DNA from: Phyllostachys edulis
Lineage: Eukaryota > Streptophyta > Magnoliopsida > Poales > Poaceae
DNA length: 64,000 nt
NCBI GenBank assembly: GCA_036346405.1
Contig: CM070568.1
Location: 30,973,072-31,037,071 of the forward strand
Direction: 5' to 3'
Below the pieces are notes generated by a model. That model saw only the letters and a program-made list of their open reading frames with translations, searched no databases and was not told where the DNA came from. Shown here piece by piece: positions 42,367 to 53,528 of the stretch; the stretch's first letter is position 1, and the number at the start of each line of letters is the position of its first letter. A program made the position numbers and the translations under genes.

Positions 42367-45300
42367 GTGTAACACCCTGATTTTTAGAACTTTTTGAAAA
42401 TTTCAAAATAAAAAGAACCATTTGATTTTGATGAGAATTCAAAGCTTAACTTGAAATTTCAGAATAGATTTCAATTGGCTAACTCAAACTTCAATTAAAA
42501 CTCCTTGTTGGTTTGTTGAATTTGTTGGAAGCTTTGGTGATCTCCCCTTCTCTATGCTTGTTTTGCAATTCTTTGGTCCAGACCTCCTTAGGTCTAGACC
42601 TCCCCCAAGTGCTTGGACCTTCCCTGGTCCAAACCTCCCTCTTTGATTCTTCCTTGACTTAGACCTCCCCAGGTCTAAACCTCCCTCATGTTCTTTAGAA
42701 CCCATTCTCTGCTTTTGTTGGAACCTCTCTAGGTTCCCTTGGACTCTCCTCGCTTTGATCTCTCAAATGTTTTCCTTCGAAAAATCCATACCGCAAAGAA
42801 TCCCAGATACCACCACCTGCAGTACTACTGGTTGCACAACTCGTGGCCATACCGCCTAGGAAAATCGAGATTCCGTAAACATGTGTTCGAAATTCCATAC
42901 CGCTTTGTAGCAATAGGAACTCTTTGAGAGAGAGGTAGTACCGCCCAAAATTGCGGTATTACCGTTTCTCAAGACTTCTTGAAACCCGTGATTAGACCTC
43001 CCCGTGCTCCTTGAACCTCCTTAAACTCAATTGGACCTCCCCGTGTCCTTCAGAACCTCCTCGTGTCCTTTAGGATGTTCCCCACGTTCATTTGGACCTC
43101 CCTTGCATCCGTTCAAGCCTCCCGCTTGATCCAGACCTCACCTTTGTTAGATCTAACAGTTTGGATCCCTCCTTTGTTAGATCTAAGGGTCCAAATCCCC
43201 CTAGCGATCAGACCAACCATTTGCCCTTGCGGCTGTACCGTCTGGGTTTAACCTTTCTAGCTTAAGGACCGTTCGATTTGTGTTGAACGGCCCGATCTTG
43301 AGGGCACGTTCGGATGGTCCGAACATCCCACTCCCTTAGGGCCATTCGATCCACATCGGACGACCCCAATTCGTTGGTATGTTCCGATGGTCTGAACGTC
43401 CCAGTCGCCTCGCTCCGTTCGATCGAAATCTTATGGTTCCAGTTCTTCCCGCGTGTCCTTGCCTCCGCGGACCTCCCCCCTTTGCATTTGATTTTGACCG
43501 TCAGACCTCCTCCTTGTGCGAGCTTGACCACTAAGGCCCTCCCCCTTGGAGATCCCAGCCATCAAGACCTCCTTGATCAGATCTTGACCGTTAAGACCTC
43601 CTTTTGGGATCTTGGCCATCAGGACCTCCTCCGGTCGTACCGCTTTGTAAGCTCGGTACAACCGCCACCAGTGATTCACTTCAATCCTTTGAACCTATAT
43701 TGGCTTCGAACCTCCTTACCTTTTGACCCCCAGTCATACCGCTGTGAGCTTACCGGTACTACCATTACTTTGGCCATCTTTTGCATGCCTCCCGTTCCAT
43801 GGGCCTCTTTGGCTTTATATCTTTTGTCCTTGGACCTCCCCTCCGGTGGTACCGCTCTAGGCATGCCGGTACTATCTCTACCGGCCGATGTTGTTTCCGC
43901 TCCTTGGACCTCCTTAGTTACGGACCTCTTCATCTCTCGACCTCGGGTTGTTCATAAATTTCCTCCGGTCGCATCATAAAGACCTCCTTTATGGGTCAAG
44001 ACTCTCTCAAGGATAGGACCTCCCTTTGAGCCTTGACTGAGCCCACTTGTCAGTCGACCGTATTCCTTTATGCTCGACCAAGTCTTTTGCACGAAGTCTC
44101 CAAGCATTTAATGCCTGTTGTCGCATTAAATGTCACCACCTTTTGCAAAGATCCGTCTTTGTTCTTTTGTCACATCTTTAGCCTGCTACCATTGTCCTTT
44201 TTCACCAACTCTTGAACACGTATGCCCTTGGAAATCTCGTTGGTTCCAGTTTTATAAGCTTGGGCAGCCCTTCCTCTCTCACTTTCTTCCTCACTTCCCC
44301 TCTCTAGCTCAACTGAGCAGTTCTTAGACCTCCTCCAGCAAGCTTCTTGGACTTCCTCTTGATCACCCAGCACCTCTGTTGGTTTTATTTTGGAGTTCAT
44401 TGGAGTTTCTTTGGATCTTAATTGAGCTCTATTTGAGTTGCTTTGGTTTTCTCGTATAGAGTGCGAAGGTGCTGAGGGACCCGAGTTCTTGGAGGAAGAA
44501 GAAGGCACCCAGGCCTTTGAGCAAGGCAAGTTACACTCTTGACCATGTTGCACCCATTATTTCAACAGATCTATGTTCCCTTTTAAATGATAATGCATGC
44601 TTACTTTACTAAGTATTTCAACACCTACTTTTACAATCTTAGTTATGCCTAAATCTCTTGGTATGGCCACTATCACCTTTGAATCGAACATGTTGTCACC
44701 CTAGGCAAAACCTGGTTTTACACGATGATGTGGGCCAGGACCTTTGAAAAATTAAAGCTTAGCCATGCTTAGAAAAAAAAAAGAATCTTGATTTGGGAGG
44801 TTTTGGCCAAAATATCACATATCTAATGTTTTGACCATGGCATTGGTGTGCCATGGAGGTTTGAAAAGCAAAGAAATGGAAAATGGATTTGGTCTTGGGC
44901 TGCATTAGTTTGTTTGGCTGGTGCATGTCTATGCACGGGCTCAACCCGGGTAGGGTTGAGGCCCAGGGGTTTTGTGTTGGCCGCCTAAGCCACTTGAGGA
45001 CCGGTCTGCGAGCCGCTTCTTGCTAGCCACCATCGTGCAACCACATGTCCTGTATGGGCGGGACCGGACCGACTAATTTGCAGAGCTCCATCGCGGTTGA
45101 TTCTGTTGATGCGGTGGGTAGTCATGTTACGACCTTTGTAGTCCCACCTGGCGCAAGAGGGGGCCTAAACCCTGCGGATGGGTAGTCCAAAGGGGGTGAA
45201 ACCTTAGCGAGGGTGGACTACGTTGGAGTAATGCATTGTAAAGGTCTTGTCATGTGCTTTAGACCTCTCACCAAAGGAAGTGTGAGGTGGCGTCAACGGA

Positions 45301-46448
45301 TGCCAAGCAAACTAGAGAATTCATGTCATGTGGGTAAAGTTGTATACCTCTGCAGAGCGTAAATCTATTCGAATAGCCGTGTCCACGGTCATGGACATGC
45401 TAGCAAAGCCACTCAAAGTTAGCTTTTGGTTTTGGTTTTTAAAGGACTTATGAAATTGGTTTTGGATTTCTATCCAAATTGATATTGGGTGGGAAGCCTT
45501 GTGACAGGAGGGTATCCTTCACACATTGATGCTGAATGTTATCCAACTGTAAAATGAATCTTTGCAAATGAATTTTAATTATTATATGCTTTAGAACTTA
45601 TTACTCGTAATTGGAAATAAACTTGGCTTTATGTAAATTAACCCTATAAGCTCTCCCTTTGATATCCATGTATGCATGTCATATTGTTATTTGACGGGTG
45701 TGACTTGCGAGCACGGATGTTGTGCTCATTCTTGCTTGATTGATGAATTGAGCAGGAGAAGACTTCTTTGACGATGATGAAGATCAAATCAATTAGGCCG
45801 CGCCCTCCAGCCAATTGCCTATGGTGTATTGGATGGACTTTACCTTTTGTTATCGCTGTGTATTTTGCTTTGTTGCTTAAGCCTGTAAGCAACCTTTGTA
45901 ATCAACTCTTTTGCTGTTAATAAAGTCTTCGGTGGATGTATGCTATCACTTGTATTTGCTATGAGAACTAGCCATTGTTCCTTGGGACTGGTTCGGATCA
46001 CAGTGGACTTAAGGTCTCTACAAACCCCACAATCTCCTTGTGTTGGTCCTGCAAAGGTTCCTCGGGGATGTGCGAGGCGGTACTCTGTTTGGGGCCGCCG
46101 TCTTGTACCAGTGTAATCTGGATGAGAGTGTGGTGTTTATGAGGACTTAAGCTCCAGACTTGCCTCATTGTATAAGTTAGGACCCTTTTTCCTTCGAAGG
46201 TCCTATCAGATCCCTCGAATCTGAAGGAACTCTCTGGGACCAGTCCCACTGCACTTGAGCGGTACTAGGACCTCTGGGAGGTCTGATGGACTCTGGAGAT
46301 TCGGGAGTACCTCACGAGTGGCTCTCGGGTGGTTAAGTGGTGCTGGGCGGTCCCACGGAGACCTGCTGGGACGTCTTGGGAGCCCTTTGCGAACTTTCCA
46401 GGAGGTCCTGAAGGACCTCTCGGGTTTCCCCTAGGTTGGGTCGCCACA
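42367..46448 (+). mobile_element. Solo long LTR in copia 1 leader (4082 bp)
   Basis: It begins TGTAACACCCTG and ends GGGTCGCCACA. The flanks are CTGAG (42,362-42,366) and CCGAG (46,449-46,453), a 5-bp duplication with one transition. No gag-pol is present. About twenty copies of the word RACCTCC lie at 42,580-44,350, with ACCGC/GCGGT words in the same part. It has an acidic exon-like segment near 44,460-44,525, the conserved core at 45,330-45,400 and the hairpin at 45,709-45,727. It belongs to the same broad type as 4996-8362. Confidence 0.82.
45330..45400 (+). promoter_or_regulatory. Conserved LTR core, second copy
   Basis: It has GTGGGTAAAGTTGTA, CTCTGCAGAG, CTATTCGAATAG and GTCCACGGTCATGGAC in this order. 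The last forms a perfect 5-bp stem (GTCCA with TGGAC). Almost every base is shared with the copy on the minus strand at 63,673-63,742. Confidence 0.75.
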
Positions 46449-46453
46449 CCGAG

Positions 46454-47349
46454 TCGCCACCATGTGTCCAAGATGCTTGCCCACACGACCGCCGTGCTCC
46501 AACACGCCGCCCGTGTCGGCCGCTGCGGCGCCTAAACGCCGCCTCAAGCGCCACCAGCCACCCGCCCCGCCGCCTCGCCCTTTCTCAGCTTGTACCACGG
46601 CTCCCATGCCACCCGCTGCAGCGCCAGCGAAGCCGGGCCACGCTCGGTCGCCGCCACCATGGCCCCATGGGAACAGGGCAGGGAAACACTACCACCCCAT
46701 GTGTTTTGAGTCTATTGACTCAATTGGTCTGGGCTGGCATGGGGCATGGCCCAAGAAAGAAAGAAAAAGGGCCTGACCGGGTGGAAAAATCGAAAGAAAA
46801 TAAAAGGGAGGGTGGTTCAGCCGGTTCGAAAGTTTTCGAAAAAAAAGATTCGGATGGTCCAAGTTTTTGAAAAAGAAAAAAGAGGAGAAAATCGAAAAAA
46901 TAATTTTTTTGCAAAAAGGCCCTTTAGAATTCTGAAAATTACGAGGATCCTTACGTGAATAAGGAATTTTTGCAAGAAGGCCATCAGACTCTCTGAAAAT
47001 TGTGCAAACAATTTTCTTAGAACAAAAAATTAGCTGTTTAGCCCCTAAAAATTGCACAATTCATCGAAAATTCATTTTCCAGCAGAAAAGGGCCTCGGGA
47101 ATTCAATTTTTGAATCAGTTTTTGCATTTGAAGCATGTTTAACTTTGTTATTGTTATTTCTATGCAATTTATTTATTGTATTTACTATTTTTATTATTTG
47201 TGATTGTTTATATTGCTTTTAATCACTGAAAATAGTAGTAAATTATAAAAAAAATGCATAAAAAATATGGAAAGATTATGAGAATCTTTGCAACCATTTT
47301 ATGCAAATTGCCAGTAGTAATCTTATGCACTTTTTGTATGAATATGCAG
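46454..47349 (+). mobile_element. Copia 1 leader, second part
   Basis: This runs from the end of the solo LTR to the gag start. It is GC-rich at first, then AT-rich. Several open frames occur on both strands (for example 46,689-47,057 minus) but none resembles a known protein. Untranslated leader is the simplest reading. Confidence 0.5.
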
Positions 47350-48194
47350 ATGACTGGCATTACAAATTGGGAGTTTGAAAAGCTGGCCCAGCTTGGCTAG
47401 AATTACTTAACTTGGGCATCAGATGTCGAGATTGTACTTGGAGCCAAGAAGCTCTGTACTGCTATCGGACTTGGCACCTCGATGGATGTCACTCCAACTG
47501 CTGAGGAGAACGATCAAGCACTTCATTTCCTCAGACACCATCTCTGCCTAATGCTCAAGAATGAGTATATGGCGGAGAAGAATGCACTAGCTTTATGGAC
47601 TGCACTGAAGAAGTGGTTTGAGAAGCCGAAATGCACCGTTCTTCCTCGTGCAGAGCAGGAATAGAACCGACTACGTTTTGTTGACTACAAGACCGTGGTG
47701 GCGTACAACTCTGCTTTGCACAGTATTTGTACCAGTCTTCTGCTCTTTGGTAAGGCAATCACAGATGATGAGAAAATTGACAAAACCTCTCTACCTTTCA
47801 CCTAAGTGTGGTGCAATTCGCACGCAACTACTGTCAAGATGGCTACAAGGAGTATGCCGAACTAATTGACATCATGCAAGTTGCGGAAGCTCAAGATGAG
47901 GTTCTAAGGAAGAACTACATCTCACAGCCGTCTAGTAGCAAAGTTGGCCATGAAGTCAACGCTAGCAGCTACAAGGTGAGGAAGCCTCACTCAAAAGAAA
48001 GAGGCAAGAAGGGTAAGGTCATGGGTCGCAAGACCAAACAGAATGCTCAAGCTAAGAAGGGCGAACAAAAGAAGTAGGACCAAAGTTGCTACAAATGTGG
48101 CACATGGGGACATTGGTCACATGTTTGCCATGAGTCGCAGCACATGATTGATGCCTTCAAGGCTAAGAAGAAGGACAAAGGACAACAATTGTAG
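47350..48194 (+). pseudogene. Copia 1 gag
   Basis: It starts MTGITNWEFEKLAQLG at 47,350, then has a stop where Trp or Asp would be tolerated, then NYLTWASDVEIVLGAKKL, a typical UBN2/Retrotran_gag_2-like region. After a second stop near 47,662 and a frameshift near 47,800 it continues FARNYCQDGYKEYAELI. It reaches a complete zinc knuckle near 48,090 (CYKCGTWGHWSHVC, C-x2-C-x4-H-x4-C) and ends at a TAG at 48,192-48,194. The rest of the element (pol, 3' LTR) is missing, replaced at about 48,211 by a truncated LTR. Confidence 0.82.
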
Positions 48195-48210
48195 GCACAG
48201 AGGATCCACG

Positions 48211-50254
48211 GTTAAAATACTGGGATTCAAATATGATCAAAGGATGTAACTTGCCTTGCTTATGTAGTTGTTATTCTTAAACGGCGTTGAACTGCGGAGA
48301 AGTGTCGAAACCCGGTTCTCTGCGGTTGTCATAATCTATACGTGAAACAAGCCAAATAAATATAACAAATCCAAATAAAATCCAAAAATTATAAAATTAA
48401 TACCAAAGGAAGATACCGCCTTTAGATGAATTTAGGAATGACAACCGATGGAATCGGACTTCGTATGAAGGAGAACAAACGTCCGGAAGTTCAAAAATCA
48501 CATGAAATGATAGAAATAGAAATTGATTTGAATATTTGGAATTTGATTTTTCTAGAATGGATTGCAACAAGTGGCTGATTTGTGGACCCCACATGGAGGT
48601 GAGAGAGCTAGAAAGAGAAAGAATGGGTGTTGGTGTATGACAAATGGGCCCAAGGGGTAAAGAGTCAAAATAAATAAGAAAAAAAAGAAAAAGGAGAGGA
48701 GGGCTTCTCAGAGCACAACCGAAGGGAGGGAGGCAGGGGCGGCATTGCTCAGCGATTTACGGGGCACCTGGGAGGTAAGGCCGAGGAGCAAAATGGGACA
48801 CCCCAGAGACGAGGAAGGGAGGGGAGGCGGCGACTCAGGCGGCCGGAGGCGGCTTGGGCAAGGAGGAGGCGCACTGGTGGCGGCGGCTCATGGAGGCGTC
48901 GGCGTTTGGGCGGCGGCCGGCGGGAGTGAGTGCGAGCATGAGCAGCGCCGGACCAAGGGGAAGCCGGAGAAGCGGTCGGGGAGGCCGGAGATGGAGCGAA
49001 GAGGCGGCTCCACGGCAGCCATGGCCGGTGGGGGTTCGCGGCGGTGGGGCGACACGGTGGCGGAGGGGGTGAATGGTGGTGGGGGAAAGAAAGAGGAGGC
49101 GCCAGGGCGCGAGGTGACGCGGTTAGGAGGGCCAAAGGGCGACCGGAGGCGAAGATGGGTGGAGGCGGCGCACCGACCGGCAATGGGGGAGAAAGAGGGA
49201 GCTCGGCTTAGCGCGGCTCAAGGGGAGGGGAGGAGAGGAGGGAGAGGGGGTGGAAGGAGGAGGTTGCGGTCGCGCTTTATAGAAGGAGGGAGGGGAGGAG
49301 CTGGCAAGGGGGAGGAAGGGCACAACAGGCCGGGGCAGACGGAAGGGCACACGGGGCAGCTCGTGCACGCGTAGGGGATGGTAGAGGAGGGCAGGTGGGG
49401 GCGGTGGTGTGCGATAGGAGGTGGCGTGAGCACTGGTGCGAGGAGGCGACCGGTCAAGGAGGTGGTCGGGCGATGGTGTACGGCAGGAGGAGGAGGCGCC
49501 AACGGGAAGAAATGGCGTGGGGAGGAAGAGAAAGAGCGGCGGGAGAGAGAAAGGAGAGGAGAAAAAAAAGAAAAGGGAAAAAAGAAAACGTTTTTGGAAA
49601 ATCGAAAATGCAAGAAAATTTTATAAAATACTTTGGAACTTGAATAGACCAAATAAAATAGTTTTGGATTTTTTTTGAAGTTTATTTTGGCCAAATAAAA
49701 TAATTTTCCTTCAGAAATTCAATTTTAAGCTTTCAATTAAATCGAATAAAATCCAAATGATTATTTTTATTTTTAAAGCTTCAAAAAGGCTCTATAAAAT
49801 AGAATAAAACAATTTTTATTTAATTAAAGTTTATTTTACTCATGTTTAAATTATTTTTGTCTTTGAAATCTCAAATTAAGCTTTAACTAATTAGGGAAAA
49901 TCAATGGTGATTTTTATTTGGAAAACTTCAAACAGGCCTAAAAATCAAATAGATTAGCTTTGAAATAATCAAAATTACTTCCAACTTAAAGTTGGCTTTT
50001 TATTTTGTACATAACTATTTTTAGTTTTTGAAAGACAAGAAAAACCATTTTAAAAATCCGTAACATCAAGAAATTAATTTAGTTTTTCTTTTTAACTTTA
50101 AATCCAAGAAAATCTCAGAAACTCAATAAATTTTATTTTTGACTTTTTTAAAGGAATTCAAGAAAAAACAATAAAACTCTTTTATAACTCAGGAAATCCA
50201 ATAAAATAACATTTTATTAATTTTAAAATAGTAACAGAACTGTGGGATGTTACA
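48211..50254 (-). mobile_element. Truncated long LTR, minus strand
   Basis: On the minus strand it starts TGTAACATCCCACAG at 50,254. It then has a GC-rich part (49,560-48,720) and an AT-rich tract, and reaches the exon/donor-like region near 48,260, matching the first half of the LTR at 4996-8362. The second half, with the TATTCGAATA core, is absent. GTTGT follows the start at 50,255-50,259, but no copy is found at 48,211, so the far end is a deletion point. Long open frames in the GC-rich part are by-products of composition. Confidence 0.75.
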
Positions 50255-50259
50255 GTTGT

Positions 50260-52550
50260 GTTATGACTCTGTCGCCCACCCACAAAGCAATGGGGAAGTC
50301 GAAAGAGCACATGGCAAAATTATGCAGGGGATCAAAACTCAAGTCTTCGACCAGCTTATAAAGCGCTTGGGCGCTTGGGTACAAGAATTACCCTTAGTGT
50401 TATGGGCAGCTCGCACGACTGCTAGCCGGGCTACAGGTGAAACCCCTTTTTTCTAGTTTTTTGAGTTGAAGCTATGCTTCCACCAGAACTAAAGATTAGG
50501 TCGACAAGAGTCAAAATTTTGAACGACTCTAACCAGAAACAACTTCGAGCGGTTGACATCAACCTACTCGAAGAGAATAGGAATCAAGCCTTACTCCATT
50601 CATCAGTCTACCAACAAGCCCTGCGCAAATACTATGATCGTTGTAAGACCAAGAGGTTTTTGGTTATGTTATTTGATGATGAACTCATTGACAATAAGTT
50701 AGACTTAGTCTCAGTACTTAATGTTGAATACTTTGTCCTTAAGACTTGCTGTGGTGACTTGGTTCAGAGCTCTGTTAAGTTTTGGTTAAATCAGGTTTTG
50801 TTAGTTTTATCAGTAGTATCGGCATTGTTCTAGCGGTAGTACCGGCTTGTAATGTGCGGTACTACCGGTTGAAGGTATGACCATGATCTGTCAAATGGTT
50901 TCTACGGTTTACCTTAGGACCTCCGTGTTTGAAAGGTTTTGAGAGGCGTCCGATTTGCCAAAATGAATCTGGAGCGTCCACGTGGCACAAGGATTTGTTA
51001 TGAGGTTTTTGGCGTTGAGTTGCGGTAGTACCGCGGTATTTTTCTGGAACTACCGCGACAATGGAACTACTAAGTGAGTGAAGTCGGTAGTACCGCAAGT
51101 CAAGTTCCAAACGCATGCTTTTGCTCGAATCATTAGATCGATCTGGAGCGCCCACGTGGCAAAAGGGCTTTGTTACGAAGTTTTGAGCTTTTTTCGTGTT
51201 GCGGTAATACCGGCGTTGTTTTCACGGAACTACCGCTTTGCGGTAGTACCACGAGTAGTTTACGGTAGTACCGCAAGGCATTTTCTCTGGTGTGTTTTGC
51301 TCGGTTCGTTAGATCTTGATCTAACGGCTGATATTGAAGTGAACACTCGGACCGTCCGAGCTGCTCAAGGACTATGAGCCGTTAGATTGAAATCTGACGG
51401 ATGAAATCAAGTGGGCCGTTCGGACTTGCTCTAAGATGTTTTGAGCAGTGCGACCGCGTATATGTAGTACTGCGCAATATAATGGCGGTAGTTCCGATTA
51501 TGCTCTGGGAAGTTGTCGTTTTGGGGATTTGACTGAGGATATGTTAAATTCGTGAGCTATATCTTGTTGCATGATGCATGATAGTGTTTATGGGTGTGAG
51601 TGAGCTAATGGATGGTCAAGTTGGAGAACTTGTGCCAAGAATTGGTTTCTTTGATCTTTGCATGTGCAGGTTGAGGCGTGAGGACGAACTACGTTCGGTG
51701 ACGGGATTGACTCAGACTAGGATGGGAAATCTGAGGTCTTGAAAGTCGTAGATGTCAAGAGGTAGTTTGGATCACGCTGGAGCACGTGGAAGACCAAGGT
51801 GGATCACGTTGGAGCTACGGGAAGGTGTCCTGGAGGCTTACGACGTGGAAGAGTTTGTTTTGGAAAGTTTTGAGTTGTTTTGGTAAAACCTGTGTTGAAA
51901 AGGGTTTCAGGTCCCTTGATTTTCGGAGAGATAGGTTTCAGTATTAAGTGATTGATACGGATTGAACTTTGCCTATAAAAAGGCAGAGTGGATGCGCCTT
52001 TGGGGACGAGTTTTTAGACGTGAGTTTTAGATATTTTTGAGATCGTAGCTTCTTCTTTGTTCTTTGTGATTTAGATGTCGTTGAATTGGGGCTTTGAGGG
52101 TGCTTGTCGAGGACTTTGTAGACACAAATCAAGTTTGATATATAAAGTTGATTCATTCTACTTTGATTCTTGATTTGGTGTTCTTCCTGTCTTGTTGAGG
52201 TGGTCTCGGTTGCCAGAAGCTCTTCAAGTGTCAAAAGAGAAGTTGCTGAAATTCTTGCACACAAGAAGAAGTTGGAATTAGGGGGTCAATTCGCTGCAAT
52301 CATTCAACCCCCCCTTCGATTGCCATTACGATCCTACAATCGTAAGGTCCAACCTCGCAGCCTTGCTGTAGGTGATTTGGTATTGAAAAAGATTCAATCT
52401 CAGTCTAATCGAAACAAACTTTCCCCCAAGTGGGAAGGTCCTTATACAGTGGTCGAAGTTACACGACCAGGTTCGGTACGACTAGCAATGGAGGATGGCC
52501 GAGTCCTCTCTAATTCTTGGAACATCGACCCAATTACGCAAATTTTATGT
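50260..52550 (+). pseudogene. Gypsy 2 integrase remnant, split by a solo LTR
   Basis: The first part reads DSVAHPQSNGEVERAHGKI (the catalytic Glu in ERAH) and LGAWVQELPLVLWAARTT. It then has MLPPELKIRSTRV and QQALRKYYDR, ending at 50,641. The second part resumes at 52,339 with KVQPRSLAVGDLVLKKIQSQ and KWEGPYTVVEVTRPGSVRLA. It is more open than the same region in gypsy 1. The N-terminal zinc domain and most of the core are missing. Confidence 0.85.
50642..52338 (+). mobile_element. Copia-type solo LTR in gypsy 2 integrase (1697 bp)
   Basis: It starts TGTAAGACC and ends GATCCTACA, with perfect target duplications ATCGT (50,637-50,641 and 52,339-52,343). The end (TTCAACCCCCC, then TTGCCATTACGATCCTACA) resembles LTR ends of SIRE/Opie-like copia elements. 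GCGGTAGTACCGC-type palindromes recur between 50,830 and 51,500. There is no internal coding, so it is a solo LTR. Confidence 0.9.
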
Positions 52551-52669
52551 CAAACTTCTTACTTTCTCAATAAAGTTTCAGTTTTCTTCAATCTTTATCG
52601 TCTTACATTGAGCAATGATTTGATGATTTTTCGATCATTTTTTAAAACATTTGGTTTTCTTTACACTGG

Positions 52670-53230
52670 TCAAAGAAAGGTAACATCATCTAGCCGAACT
52701 CTTTCCTCTCTGCACGTGGTCCTGCCTACTAGAAGGAACTTTCTAGTGTCGACTCATTCCTAACTTTTGCTACTAACACAAAGAAACTGGGTTCAACAAA
52801 ATCTGGTCGAAATAATTTCAAGCAAGCTCTTTTTAGACTTATTTTATTTCTTCATTCTTTTTGAAAAAATTATCTAAGTCGAATGTGCTTTTATAGTTTG
52901 TTCGACTCCTTTTAGTAAACTCAATTAGTTCAAACTGGTCGGAGAAAGACTCAACACCTAGTCGAAGTCTTTGCTCTCTGCATGTGGTCCTGCCCACTAG
53001 AAGAAACTTTCTAGCATTGTACTGTTTCTAACTCTTGCTATCAGCGTAAAACCATTGAGATCACTAAGAAAGGTCGAACAGATTTTTAAGGCACTCTGAT
53101 CGATTGTCCAACTCATGTCGACGCTCTTGATTTGATTAATATGGTCGGAGAATGTGACTCCACTAGTCGAAGTCTTTTCTCTCTGCATGTAGTCCTGCCC
53201 ACTAGAAAGAACTTTCTAGTGTTAATCTGT
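52670..53230. repeat. Three-copy repeat zone of gypsy 2
   Basis: Blocks near 52,700-52,750, 52,960-53,020 and 53,170-53,225 each have CTCTCTGCATGTGGTCCTGCC and ACTAGAA, or close variants, followed by AACTTTCTAG. They are the inverted counterpart of the blocks at 9010-9560 and again lie between the pol end and the antisense gene end. Confidence 0.75.
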
Positions 53231-53528
53231 TACTGACTCTTGCAACCAATACATGATAATCGAGATCGACAACTAAAGTCGGACAAACCTTTTTAAAGCA
53301 AACCCCTTTTCATACTATTTGCTTAGTTTATATAAATAAACTAAGCAAATAGTCGGGGGCTAGGTTAAAGTTATTAATATGAATTCAATTCTTAGTCTTA
53401 AAACTCAATTTCTTATTTCTATTCATTATCTTATGAGTTACTAACTACTCAACTAGATAATTTGCAGAAAAAGAATGTTTATATTCATAAACAAAAGCTT
53501 GTCTTTACAAGTTCCCTATTACAAACTA

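Noticed and set aside
46689..47057. A 122-codon Phe-rich minus-strand open frame
   Set aside because: It reads the complement of A-rich copia leader sequence; no similarity or coding context.
48745..49374. A 209-codon Gly/Arg-rich open frame, with a 158-codon frame opposite
   Set aside because: It lies in the GC-rich part of a truncated long LTR. The composition alone explains long open frames on both strands.
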